Assembly (NCBI GenBank): GCA_951812325.1
Contig: OX638294.1
Location: 2,210,859 to 2,274,858, forward strand
Direction: 5' to 3'
Length of the DNA: 64,000 bases
From: an uncultured Thermoanaerobaculia bacterium
GTDB taxonomy: Bacteria; Acidobacteriota; Thermoanaerobaculia; Multivoradales; Multivoraceae
Positions 42,293-50,078 of the stretch are shown piece by piece. The first letter of the stretch is position 1. Each line of letters starts with the position of its first letter. The notes under the pieces are model-generated. The model had not been told where the DNA came from and did no database searches. It saw only the letters and a list, made by a program, of their open reading frames with translations. The position numbers were made by a program, and so were the translations under genes.

Positions 42293-42322
42293 TTGACGAC
42301 TTCTGCCACGGGTTCCTATACT
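42293..42322 (+). promoter_or_regulatory. Sigma70-like promoter of the secreted protein / protease operon
   Basis: -35 TTGACG (42293-42298), 18-bp spacer, -10 TATACT (42317-42322). This is the best vegetative promoter in the window besides the tRNA one. It is followed by GAGGAGG at 42331-42337 and GGGGGAGG at 42366-42373. Confidence 0.75.
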
Positions 42323-42383
42323 CACCGACCGAGGAGGCACCCAATTGGCTAAAGAAGCAAGACTTGGGGGAGGTTGTAGAAGT

Positions 42384-43412
42384 ATGAGGCATGGTCTTCC
42401 ACTTGTGACCAGCCTGCTGGCCGTGGTCCTGTTGGCGCCGCCAATGGAAGGACAGGGACCACCGGACGAGATCCTGGAACTGCTCTGGATCTCGGCGGCA
42501 AGGGCTCTTGACGAGGAGATTCCGGACAGTGTGCATCCGAGCAAGCGGAAACTGATCAACGAGCAATCGGAGAAGTTCCGGGCGACGTTCGGTTCAGCCG
42601 CCAGCCACGATCTCCGCGAGGGGCATCTTGCACCCGAGGAGTTCTGCACCGTCAAGGGCATCGGTGCGGAATTCCTCCTCCTCGGTCCCGACACGGATGG
42701 TGAGTTCGGAAGCGGGCTGCTTCTCGCCGAAGTGGCGGTCGTCGCGACCGTGGCGGACATCATCCCCGGTTTCGGCAGCGGCGCCCGGATTGAGTCCCTC
42801 CTGGAGCTCAGCGACGCGGTTCCGCTCCACGGTCGGTCCCCCATCCCCGACTATGTCCTTCTGCCGGTACAGAGGGTAGTCGCCGAAGACCGCGTGTTCT
42901 GTGGCGGTATTGGTGACGAGTTCGACCCGGTCATCGGAACCCGCGTTGTCGTGATCGGCCCTTGGGTCGAGGGCGTGGTTCCTGTCGGTACGGGACCGGG
43001 AAACTCGACCCTGTTCGCCATCGTGCGGAAAGACGGCGAGTCGCTGCGCTGGTCGCACGGCAGCACCGGCCCCGACAACCTCGTTGATCTGCAATGGCGT
43101 GTGGAAGAGGCTGTCCGCGGCAACCTCTTCAAGCTGACATCGCATCTGGCCCGGCTCAGAGAAGGCGCGGAGGAACGCGAGCAGTTTGGGGTTGAATGGT
43201 CGCGACGAACGAGGCGGGGCTGCCGCCTTGTCGCCGTCGACGAGGAAAGCGGAGAACAAACCGAGATATGCATCGGCTCCAACGCAACCGCAGCGGCGAA
43301 GGTGCGATTCCGGAAAGCTTGGCAGCAGCAATGCGCGGACGGTGGAGAAGACCCGTTCGTTGAAGTGTTGTCGGGCGACGAGCGGACCAAGGCGAGCATC
43401 TGCAACCGATGA
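42384..43412 (+). CDS. Secreted protein of unknown function
   Basis: 342 aa from the ATG at 42384, which has GGGGGAGG 10 bases upstream and gives a clean signal peptide (MRHGLPLVTSLLAVVLLAPP, cleavage near MEGQG). A TTG at 42345 with GAGGAGG 7 bases upstream is an alternative and would add 13 residues. The mature part has few recognisable features: several beta-rich stretches (RVVVIGPWVEGVVPVGTG), and four Cys that may form disulfides. No family recognised. It is separated by only 4 bases from the metzincin gene, so the two are co-expressed and may act together, for example as inhibitor, chaperone or substrate. Confidence 0.7.
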   Translation: MRHGLPLVTSLLAVVLLAPPMEGQGPPDEILELLWISAARALDEEIPDSVHPSKRKLINEQSEKFRATFGSAASHDLREGHLAPEEFCTVKGIGAEFLLLGPDTDGEFGSGLLLAEVAVVATVADIIPGFGSGARIESLLELSDAVPLHGRSPIPDYVLLPVQRVVAEDRVFCGGIGDEFDPVIGTRVVVIGPWVEGVVPVGTGPGNSTLFAIVRKDGESLRWSHGSTGPDNLVDLQWRVEEAVRGNLFKLTSHLARLREGAEEREQFGVEWSRRTRRGCRLVAVDEESGEQTEICIGSNATAAAKVRFRKAWQQQCADGGEDPFVEVLSGDERTKASICNR

Positions 43413-43416
43413 GACG

Positions 43417-45726
43417 ATGAGAAGAGCAGTTGTCTTTCTCGCTCTCGTCACCGGTATTGCCCCTACAGCAGAAGCCCAGGAAGCCCCTGTCGATTGTACG
43501 CCGGGATCCATGTCCGCCCAGTACGGTGGCGCTCTCTCCCGCAATGGCATCTCTCTGATCAGCCCGTCAGGCGATCACTTCGTCAGTGACTCCGTGCGCA
43601 ACGGCGCGATCGGCAAGTGGACGGGGGAGAACGGCTGTGCAGAGAATCAACGGCCTCCGCTGTTCACCAGAGCCGTCAGTAACACGGAAACGTGGACGGT
43701 CAGGCAAGGGCGATACACGGATTTTCCAGACGTAGTCACGAATGTCGAGCGCTACAGAAACGACGGCGTCTGCGGCGTAGCGCCACTGGGTACCAGCCGG
43801 ACCATCTACATTTTCGACGAGACGCGCTGCAAGAAAAAGTGGCGCAAGATCGAGATCCTGGCCCATGAACTGGGTCACGCAATGAGACTCGGTCATGCAA
43901 ATCGGGATCGGCAGTGCAGTGACCGGCTGATGTATCCCAAACGGAGTCTGAAGGATTCAACCAAGGACAAGAGGAACCCCCACGTGGACGACTGCGAGGC
44001 GCTCAAGCGGGAGAAGGACCGTGACTCGGGTGACGACGACGACGACGGTGGCGGTGGCGATGGCGGTGGCGATGGCGGTGGCGATGGCGATGGCGGCGGT
44101 GGCCCCGACCGTGGCGAAGGGGTCGATTGCGCTGCAGAGCCCTGGCGCCCGGAGTGCCACCAGAGATTGGAGGTTTGCCGCACGGAATGTACTGAGGTAG
44201 AAGGTGGCTCGGTTTGCAATGTCGTATGTACCGAATACGCGTTCTCTCCGGGCACCAGCGGCGGTGGATCGACGACGCAAACCGGCGTAGGCAGGCGGAA
44301 CTACACAATCAAGCTGTCTGCCGAAGCTTCGGTCAGTGTGTCGTTGACGAGCATGGACCGGGACGTCGACTGTCGGGTTGGGAGTTCACGCTGCACGAAC
44401 CGGTGGGGCACGATGGACGATTCGTGGAGCGGCACCCTGGCAGCGGGCGAGCACACGGTGACGGTCTACCCTTACCAGGGCGGGACCGGCAGCTACACGC
44501 TGACAGTGACCGCGACCAGTACGGCGACGCCACCACCGCCACCGCTGGCAGTGCCGGCCGTTCCTGATTCCCGGTCTCCGTCAGGCGGCTCCTTCGACAC
44601 GGTGCTCCCTGCTGCAACCGGAGGCGCCGCACCTTACGCATACAGCGTGTCGGGGCTGCCGGCGGGGATCACGTTCGTTGCGTCGACGCGGCGTGCTAGC
44701 GGGACGCTTCCGACCGTCACGACCGATACGGACTACACGATCACGTACACCGCTACGGACAGTGCAAGCGCCTCTTCGTCCGTGACCTTCGTTGCTACCG
44801 TCGTTGCGCCGTCGGCGCCGGCGGTGCCGTCGGCGCCGGCGTTGAACGGCTCGGTGTCGGGGCGGACGCAGACCCTGACCTGGACGGCGCCTGCCGGCGG
44901 CGGGATCACGCGCTACCAGTTGCAGACCAGAGCATCGGCGGCCCACCCATGGCATTTTACGGGCGCAGGAACGCCGTCGCCGTCGTCCAACATCGGTTCG
45001 AGCGTGAGGTCATGGAGCGTGGTCACCCCCTGGACCCTGGTTCGTCACTATCAGGTGCGGGCGACGAATGCGGTCGGAGACGGCGCCTGGTCCAATGTCG
45101 TCGAACTGACAACTCCGCCGGCGCCGCCGCCGCCGTTGTCAGTGCCGGGAATCCCCAACTTCCGGTTGCCGTCAGGCGGCTCCGTGAGCACGGTGTTCCC
45201 GGCGGCAACCGGAGGGACGGTGCCTTACGCGTACAGCATGTCGGGACTGCCGCCGGGGATCACGTTCGTCGCGTCGACGCGGCGTGCTAGCGGGACGCTT
45301 CCGACCGTCACGACCGATACGGACTACACAATCACGTACACCGCCACGGACAGCGCGAGCGCGTCTGCCAGCGTGACGTTCGTCGCAACGGTGAGAGCGC
45401 CTCCGCCCCCTCCGCCCCTTCCGCCACCGCCGTCAGCACCGCAGCTCAGCGGGTCGGTTCTGCGGCAGACTCAGTCCCTGTCCTGGACCGCTCCAGCTTC
45501 AACGAGCGCGATCACGCGCTATCAGATGCAGACGAGGAATTCGGCTGCTCACTCCTGGCGGTACACGACGGCGGGTTCGCCCTCGCCGTCGTCGAACTTC
45601 AGTTCGAGCGCCAGGTCATGGAGCGTGACCACGCCTTCGGGTCTTGTCCGCCATTATCGGGTCCGGGCGGCGAGTGCGAACGGGGACGGCGCCTGGTCCA
45701 ACGTGGTCGAGTTGACCTCGAACTGA
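43417..45726 (+). CDS. Secreted metzincin (matrixin-like) metalloprotease with PPC, Ig-like and FN3 modules
   Basis: 769 aa. Signal peptide MRRAVVFLALVTGIAPTAEA. The zinc site HELGHAMRLGH is at residues 150-160, the full HExxHxxGxxH metzincin motif, and a Met-turn (RLMYP) lies at about residue 172, 12 residues further, as in matrixins. Next come a Lys/Asp-rich part, a low-complexity Asp/Gly linker (about 206-232), a Cys-rich patch, and a beta domain like a bacterial pre-peptidase C-terminal domain (about 287-370). Two copies of an Ig-like (putative He_PIG/cadherin-like) plus fibronectin-III module pair follow (about 380-560 and 577-769), split by Pro-rich linkers. Likely an extracellular protease with adhesive tail. 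Confidence 0.85.
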   Translation: MRRAVVFLALVTGIAPTAEAQEAPVDCTPGSMSAQYGGALSRNGISLISPSGDHFVSDSVRNGAIGKWTGENGCAENQRPPLFTRAVSNTETWTVRQGRYTDFPDVVTNVERYRNDGVCGVAPLGTSRTIYIFDETRCKKKWRKIEILAHELGHAMRLGHANRDRQCSDRLMYPKRSLKDSTKDKRNPHVDDCEALKREKDRDSGDDDDDGGGGDGGGDGGGDGDGGGGPDRGEGVDCAAEPWRPECHQRLEVCRTECTEVEGGSVCNVVCTEYAFSPGTSGGGSTTQTGVGRRNYTIKLSAEASVSVSLTSMDRDVDCRVGSSRCTNRWGTMDDSWSGTLAAGEHTVTVYPYQGGTGSYTLTVTATSTATPPPPPLAVPAVPDSRSPSGGSFDTVLPAATGGAAPYAYSVSGLPAGITFVASTRRASGTLPTVTTDTDYTITYTATDSASASSSVTFVATVVAPSAPAVPSAPALNGSVSGRTQTLTWTAPAGGGITRYQLQTRASAAHPWHFTGAGTPSPSSNIGSSVRSWSVVTPWTLVRHYQVRATNAVGDGAWSNVVELTTPPAPPPPLSVPGIPNFRLPSGGSVSTVFPAATGGTVPYAYSMSGLPPGITFVASTRRASGTLPTVTTDTDYTITYTATDSASASASVTFVATVRAPPPPPPLPPPPSAPQLSGSVLRQTQSLSWTAPASTSAITRYQMQTRNSAAHSWRYTTAGSPSPSSNFSSSARSWSVTTPSGLVRHYRVRAASANGDGAWSNVVELTSN
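44638..44775 (+). repeat. Ig-like module, copy 1 of a 591-bp spaced DNA repeat
   Basis: Repeated at 45229-45366. Offset is exactly 591 bp (197 codons), keeping frame. Over the central 98 bases starting at GGGGATCACG (44664) only three mismatches are seen. Confidence 0.85.
45229..45366 (+). repeat. Ig-like module, copy 2 of the 591-bp spaced DNA repeat
   Basis: Second copy of 44638-44775. The flanking FN3 modules are also related but more diverged, so the whole Ig-like/FN3 block was duplicated and the core is more conserved than its surroundings. Confidence 0.85.
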
Positions 45727-45868
45727 TGGACGGGGTTCGCCGGCCGTTCACTCCGTATCGGCTGGAGTCCGGGCGGCCTGTAGCGTGGGTGAGGCGGCGC
45801 GCACAGGTCTGACGGCGCGCACGGCCGAGCGGCCGGCGGCCCGCAACAATCGGGCGCGGGAGACGTAG

Positions 45869-46141
45869 GTGAAGGCTGTGGAGGCAACTCGGGCGACCGA
45901 CGAGGAGTTGGTGGCTGCGATTCTGGACGGCGAGCCAGCCCTGTACACCGACCTCGTGCAGAGGTACCAGGGACGCATCGTCAACTACCTGAATCGCTTT
46001 CTCCGCAATGTCGACGAGTCGCAGGAGTTGTCTCAGGAAGTGTTCCTGAAGGTCTACAGGGCGCTCGACCGTTACAACCCCAGGTACCGATTCTCGACAC
46101 CCTCTCTGCCAACGTACGTGACACAGGGGCCGTCCCGTTGA
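45869..46141 (+). pseudogene. Truncated ECF RNA polymerase sigma factor
   Basis: GTG at 45869. The first about 78 residues match sigma70 region 2 of ECF factors: TDEELVAAILDGEPALYTDLV, then IVNYLNRFLRNVDESQELSQEVFLKVYRAL and DRYNPRYRFST. Region 2.4 ends at FST, exactly where the helix WLYRIA... should follow, and the frame continues with unrelated residues to a stop at 46141. Region 4 is missing, so it cannot bind -35 DNA. The break is near 46102. It is the first of several broken genes in a row. Confidence 0.82.
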
Positions 46142-46174
46142 ATAGTGGAGGGCACACGTTTGCGAGGAGGATCG

Positions 46175-46500
46175 ATGGCAAGACGAGAGCAGAGACTTGG
46201 CGGCGGCCTGTTCTCTTCATTCGGCTCCCTTGCCGATTACGCGGCGCGGCGCGAGATTCCGGTGGTGCCGGTTGTCTTCAACGGCACCTTCCGCACCGAG
46301 GACGAACTGCAGAGTTTCATAGGTGAAGCCCACGCCCAGGCCTCGGCCTTGGGCGGCGAACGGGAAGGCGTCGTCATTCGGCTGGCACGCTCATTCCCGG
46401 CCTCCGAGTTCAGCCGCTCGATCTGCAAGAGCGTTCGCGCGGGTCATGTACAGACGGTACCAGCACTGGACGCGGAACTGGAGGCCCTGCCGTACAACAC
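46175..46500 (+). pseudogene. RNA ligase family fragment (C-terminal part)
   Basis: Reading from an ATG at 46175 with GAGGAGG upstream, residues such as REIPVVPVVFNGTFRTEDELQ, GGEREGVVIRLARSFPASEF and ICKSVRAGHVQT match the C-terminal half of ATP-dependent RNA ligases, including motif IV (EGVVIR) and motif V (K.VR). The catalytic Lys (motif I, KxDG) and everything before it are absent. After HVQT the frame is lost; the neighbouring frame continues with HWTRNWRPC, as expected after 'HVQTDEHW', so a frameshift lies near 46455. Non-functional. Confidence 0.65.
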
Positions 46501-46519
46501 GCGAGCCGGCACGCGCCGG

Positions 46520-46683
46520 CTAGCCGCGCGCGGCGTTTCCGGCCAGGGCCCCGAAACCACTCGCAGGCTCGGCGTTTTCGGCCCAACGGCGAACCTCCTC
46601 AAGTGTCCGATGTCCGTGGGTCTGGAGAGTCAAGATCATACTCCGATGATCCCCGATCCCACCCGGCTCACGCTCATTTCTCG
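46520..46683 (-). mobile_element. 5' end of an integrase-type IS element with truncated transposase
   Basis: Minus strand: the end-like motif CGAGAAATGAGCGTGA (46668-46683), then about 28 bases later GATCATCGGAG and ATGATCTTG (start at 46639). The 39-residue frame reads MILTLQTHGHRTLEEVRRWAE..., like the start of IS481-type/rve integrase transposases (the family has RTLxEVRxFL at this place), and stops at 46520. A very similar leader is at 61653-61700. The rest of the element is missing. Confidence 0.5.
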
Positions 46684-46744
46684 ATGGTCGGCTCTGCGGG
46701 TGTGACCCGCAACACCGATCCGCTACATTCCGACCGCTGCCGCC

Positions 46745-47116
46745 ATGGACCACAGCCAGATCGTCAGCTTCCTCTGGAGCGTCGCGGACCTGATCCGCGA
46801 CACGTTCAAGCGCGGCAAGTACCAGGACGTGATCCTGCCGCTGACCGTGTTGCGCCGGCTCGACTACGTGCTGGCGCCCACGAAGGCGAAGGTGCTGGCG
46901 ACCCAGGCCAGGTACAACGGCGAACTCGGGAATCCGGACGGGCTGCTACGCCGTGCCTCCGGTTTCGCGTTCTACAACACCTCCCCGTACGACTTCGGGA
47001 AGCTCCTCGCCGATGCGCCCGATCTCGCGAAGAACCTGCGCGCCTGGATCGCCGGCTTCAGCCCCAACCACACCGAGCTGCGACAAGCTGCGACAAGCTG
47101 CGACACCGAGCTGTGA
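46745..47116 (+). pseudogene. Type I restriction-modification HsdM, N-terminal fragment
   Basis: ATG at 46745. 123 residues matching the HsdM N-terminal helical domain: HSQIVSFLWSVADLIRDTFKR, YQDVILPLTVLRRLDYVLAPTK, RASGFAFYNTSPYDFGKLL and NLRAWIAGFSPN. Intact proteins continue with the methyltransferase domain (NPPF/Y motif); here the match ends at FSPN, and a 10-bp tandem repeat followed by TGA closes the frame. It keeps no catalytic part. Right next to it is an HsdR N-terminal fragment. Confidence 0.85.
47075..47106 (+). repeat. Decamer tandem repeat at the hsdM break
   Basis: CGACAAGCTG at 47081-47090 and 47091-47100, with partial copies on both sides (GAGCTG before, CGACACCGAGCTG after). 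It lies exactly at the breakpoint of the hsdM fragment and may mark slippage or a deletion joint. Confidence 0.7.
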
Positions 47117-47161
47117 CACGGCACCGCGCCCAGACCGCCTCCTTCAAGCCCACCGCCCAAC

Positions 47162-47227
47162 ATGACACCCGACATCTCCGAACGCGCCTTGGAAGACGCC
47201 ATCGAGCGGACGCTCCTGCGGCACGGC
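47162..47227 (+). pseudogene. HsdR-like N-terminal fragment
   Basis: ATG at 47162, 22 residues MTPDISERALEDAIERTLL... similar to the start of type I restriction HsdR subunits (TDTSERGLExLI pattern). After RHG the similarity ends. The usual hsdS is absent. This supports deletion of a whole type I system between the hsdM and hsdR ends. Confidence 0.45.
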
Positions 47228-47312
47228 CACGGAAGTCGCGACTCTGCCCGTCGAGGCTGGACAAGCCCCGCAAACCTGTTTATTGTCGGAAATCTCACCT
47301 TTGAGGGTGAAT

Positions 47313-47996
47313 ATGCGACAATCCACCGCCCGACAGCAGCTGCTCGACGCAACGCTCTGGCGACTCTCCCAGTCACCGGTCACCGCCCTTCTGGGCGCCC
47401 GGCAGGTGGGCAAGACGACGCTCGCCCGGCGGATCGTGGCGGAGTGGGAAGGGCCCGCCACGGTCTACGACCTGGAGGCGCCGGCCGTTCGCGAGGCGTT
47501 CCGCGCGACTCCGGAGCGGCTGCTTCGAGGCGGCGAGGGGCTGGTCGTGATCGACGAGGTGCAACGCGTACCGGAACTGTTCGAGATTCTGCGTCCGATC
47601 TGCGACGACCCTGAGCGGAAAGCCGTCTTCCTGCTTCTGGGCAGCGCCTCCTGGGACCTGATCCGGGGAGTCTCCGAGACCCTCGCGGGGCGAATCTCGT
47701 TCGTCGACGTGAGTGGCTTCTCGCTCGCCGAGGCGGGAGCGGAGAACCAGGACCGCCTGTGGGTGCGCGGCGGGTTCCCGCTGGCCTACCTGGCCGAGTC
47801 GGATGCGGCCTTCACGCTGTGGATGGAGTCCTTCGCCCGCACGTTCCTGGACCGCGACGTGTTCGCGCCGAATGCCGGCCAGAACCCGGATGGCGCGATC
47901 CGCGCCACCCGTGAAACAGTCCGTGCGCCCGTCATCGGGAGGACGGATGGAAGGCCGGCGCACCTGTACCCGGTTTCCGCCACGCTGACAAACTAA
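47313..47996 (+). pseudogene. Truncated AAA ATPase (AAA_14/DUF4143 family)
   Basis: ATG at 47313 (MRQSTARQQLL) with GAGGGTGA upstream. Walker A GARQVGKTTLARRI (about residue 28), Walker B GLVVIDEVQRVPELFEIL (about 72), and a sensor-like FLLLGSAS (about 105) match the AAA_14 N-terminal ATPase. Alignment continues to WMESFARTFLDRDV (about 180). After that the family would have the C-terminal DUF4143 domain; instead there are about 40 unrelated residues and a stop. Full-length relatives are about 380-420 aa and this is 227 aa, so it is probably non-functional, though the ATPase domain is complete. Confidence 0.8.
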
Positions 47997-48052
47997 CCTA
48001 ACGAACGACGACAAACGAGGCCGCGAGAGACGGCGCCAAAGGGAGCTGATTC

Positions 48053-48745
48053 ATGACGGAACGCACCACCTACGAGCAGGTTGGCGACGTGGCCCTGGTC
48101 ACCCTGGACGACGGCAAGGCCAACGTCTTCGGACCACCGATGATCGCCGCGGTCAACGCCGCGCTCGACCGTGCCGCGGACGAAGCGAGGGCCGTCGTTC
48201 TGACCGGCCGGCCCGGCGTGTTCTCCGGCGGGTTCGACCTCAACGTGTTTCGCGATGGTGGCCCGGAGGAGGCCCGGGCCATGGGAGTCGCCGGCGCGCG
48301 GCTGATGATGCGCCTGTACGGATGGCCGCAGCCCCTGGTCGTTGCGGCGAGCGGACACGCCATCGCGCTCGGCGCGCTCTGCCTGCTCACCGGCGACCAC
48401 CGCCTCGCGGCGGACGGCGACTTCCGGTTCGGGCTGAACGAGGTCGCGATTGGCAGAACGCTGCCGCCGTTCGCCTGGCTGCTGGCCAGGGAGCGGCTCT
48501 CCAAACGCGCCCTGACGCAGGCCGCCCTGACCGCAAGGATGTACGACGCCGAGGGCGCGCGCGATGCCGGTTTCGTCGACGCGGTGGCGCCGGCCGGCGA
48601 GCTGCGCGAGGCGGCCCTGGACCGCGCCGCTCAGTTGGCCGAACTCGACGCGAATGCGTTCGCCGGAATGAAGCAGGGCCTGAGAGGCGAAGGCATCGAC
48701 GCCGTGCTCGTCGGTCTCGCGGAGGCGGCGCCAGATGGCTCTTGA
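48053..48745 (+). CDS. Enoyl-CoA hydratase/isomerase (crotonase) family protein
   Basis: 230 aa. ATG at 48053 with GGGAG 6 bases upstream. The crotonase fold pieces are clear: VALVTLDDGKANVF (about residue 12), the oxyanion-hole region GVFSGGFDLNVF (about 57) and ASGHAIALGALCLLTGDHRLAADGDFRFGLNEV (about 100-132). The residue at the usual Glu catalytic position is not clearly kept, so hydratase activity is not certain; it could be an isomerase or hydrolase of the same fold. The 3' end overlaps the GST gene by 11 bases, so they are expressed together. Confidence 0.88.
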   Translation: MTERTTYEQVGDVALVTLDDGKANVFGPPMIAAVNAALDRAADEARAVVLTGRPGVFSGGFDLNVFRDGGPEEARAMGVAGARLMMRLYGWPQPLVVAASGHAIALGALCLLTGDHRLAADGDFRFGLNEVAIGRTLPPFAWLLARERLSKRALTQAALTARMYDAEGARDAGFVDAVAPAGELREAALDRAAQLAELDANAFAGMKQGLRGEGIDAVLVGLAEAAPDGS

Positions 48746-49466
48746 CGTCTACTTCAGCGCGACCCCCAACGGGTGGAAGATCTCGATCATGCTCGAGGAG
48801 CTGCGCGAGGCGGGGGTCGAACTGCCCGAGACGCGCATCCACATGGTCGATCTGATGGCCGGCGACCAGTTCACGCCCGAGTTCACCGCGATCAACCCGA
48901 ACCAGAAGATGCCGGCCCTGGTGGACGACGGTCGCGCCGTGATGGAGAGCTGCGCCATCCTGCAGTACCTCGGGGAGAAGTACCCGACCCCGCTCTACCC
49001 GACCGACGAGCGACGCTGGGACGTGCTTCCCTGGCTCTACTGGCAGGCCGCCAATCTCGGACCGGCGTTCGGCAACAAGCTGAGCTACACGCGCTACATC
49101 AACGTGCCCGATGAGGAGAAGGCGCATCCGCTGGAACGATTCGGCAAGGAGTCGCTTCGGCTGGTGGCGATTCTCGGCCGCCGGTTCGAGAAGCATCCCT
49201 ACATCTGTGGGGACACCTTCACGGTCGCCGACATCGCGGCGTTCCCGTGGATCCGGGCGTACAAGTGGGCCAAGGTCGACATCACGACCCAGCCCTCAGT
49301 CGTGGACTGGCTCAAGCGCGTTCGCGCGCGGCCGGGCGTGGACCGCGGAGTCGCCTACGGCGTGCCGGAGGACGAGGTCGACAGCTTCAGCAAGGAGCGC
49401 CGGGAACGCTACAAGGCACGCGGCGCGCAGATTGCCGCCAACGAGAATCTCAAGACGTCGATCTGA
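48735..49466 (+). CDS. Glutathione S-transferase (YfcG/Nu-class-like)
   Basis: 243 aa. N-terminal thioredoxin-like domain with the YfcG-type start LDVYFSATPNGWKISIMLEE and the glutathione contact motif NQKMPALVDDGRAVMESCAIL (cis-Pro at about residue 57, ES at about 68). The C-terminal all-helical domain spans about 95-225 with FTVADIAAFPWI, the GST N-capping box. Relatives such as YfcG and YghU are disulfide-bond reductases. Its start overlaps the crotonase gene by 11 bases. Cytoplasmic. Confidence 0.92.
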   Translation: MALDVYFSATPNGWKISIMLEELREAGVELPETRIHMVDLMAGDQFTPEFTAINPNQKMPALVDDGRAVMESCAILQYLGEKYPTPLYPTDERRWDVLPWLYWQAANLGPAFGNKLSYTRYINVPDEEKAHPLERFGKESLRLVAILGRRFEKHPYICGDTFTVADIAAFPWIRAYKWAKVDITTQPSVVDWLKRVRARPGVDRGVAYGVPEDEVDSFSKERRERYKARGAQIAANENLKTSI

Positions 49467-49639
49467 TTCCGGCTTAGGCAGCCTGAACCACCAGCACCGC
49501 TACCGCCCCGAAACCCCTCTGGCAGGCTCAGGTGTTTCGGCCCATCCCGTCCGCTTCCAGGAGCTTTCGCCGCGAACTCACCCGTAGCGTTCTGCGGCGC
49601 AAGCTCCTAGAATTGTCGGACTTTCCAACGGCGCAGGCG

Positions 49640-49894
49640 ATGAACAAGGAAGCCACCGTGCAGCAGGTTCAGCTCATGGGCCACCGGATCCGGCGGCTGC
49701 GCCGCAAGAACAAGCTGACGCAGCCGGCGCTGGCAGAGCGGGTCGGCATTCCGCCGTCCGACCTGTCACGGATCGAACGGGACGAACTCCGGGTGAGCCT
49801 GGACATCCTGATCCGCATCGTCGCCGAGTTCAACGTCGGCCTGGAGGAGTTGATGGGCAAGCCGTCGGACGGGCCGCGCGGCAGGCGCCGTTAG
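49640..49894 (+). CDS. Small XRE-family DNA-binding protein
   Basis: 84 aa from the ATG at 49640 (MNKEATVQQVQ). The helix-turn-helix spans about residues 17-70: IRRLRRKNKLTQPALAERVGIPPSDLSRIERDE, then LDILIRIVAEFNVGLEELMG. No other domain, so a Cro/C-protein-like regulator. It stands alone 173 bases after the GST gene and may be a leftover of a mobile unit or an independent regulator. The in-frame extension to 49532 is not family-like. The gap 49895-50078 beyond it shows nothing recognisable. Confidence 0.8.
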   Translation: MNKEATVQQVQLMGHRIRRLRRKNKLTQPALAERVGIPPSDLSRIERDELRVSLDILIRIVAEFNVGLEELMGKPSDGPRGRRR

Positions 49895-50078
49895 CGTTAG
49901 CCATCCATGATGACGACAGGGGACGGCATTCGTCGTCGCTACCGTGAACCGGAGGGCGTAACGCTCCCAGCGTGGCTGACTGCAGACCGGTGCCCGGGCC
50001 CAAAGCCACGGGTGCGCCGCTTCGTGGCGACACCTTGGACGTGAAGTGGGCCTGCGGCCTGAACTCGCTGCGTGCGTC

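Noticed and set aside
44034-44110. CRISPR-like or satellite repeat
   Set aside because: GGTGGCGAT-type repeats encode an Asp/Gly linker in frame within the metzincin gene; units are too short and have no spacers.
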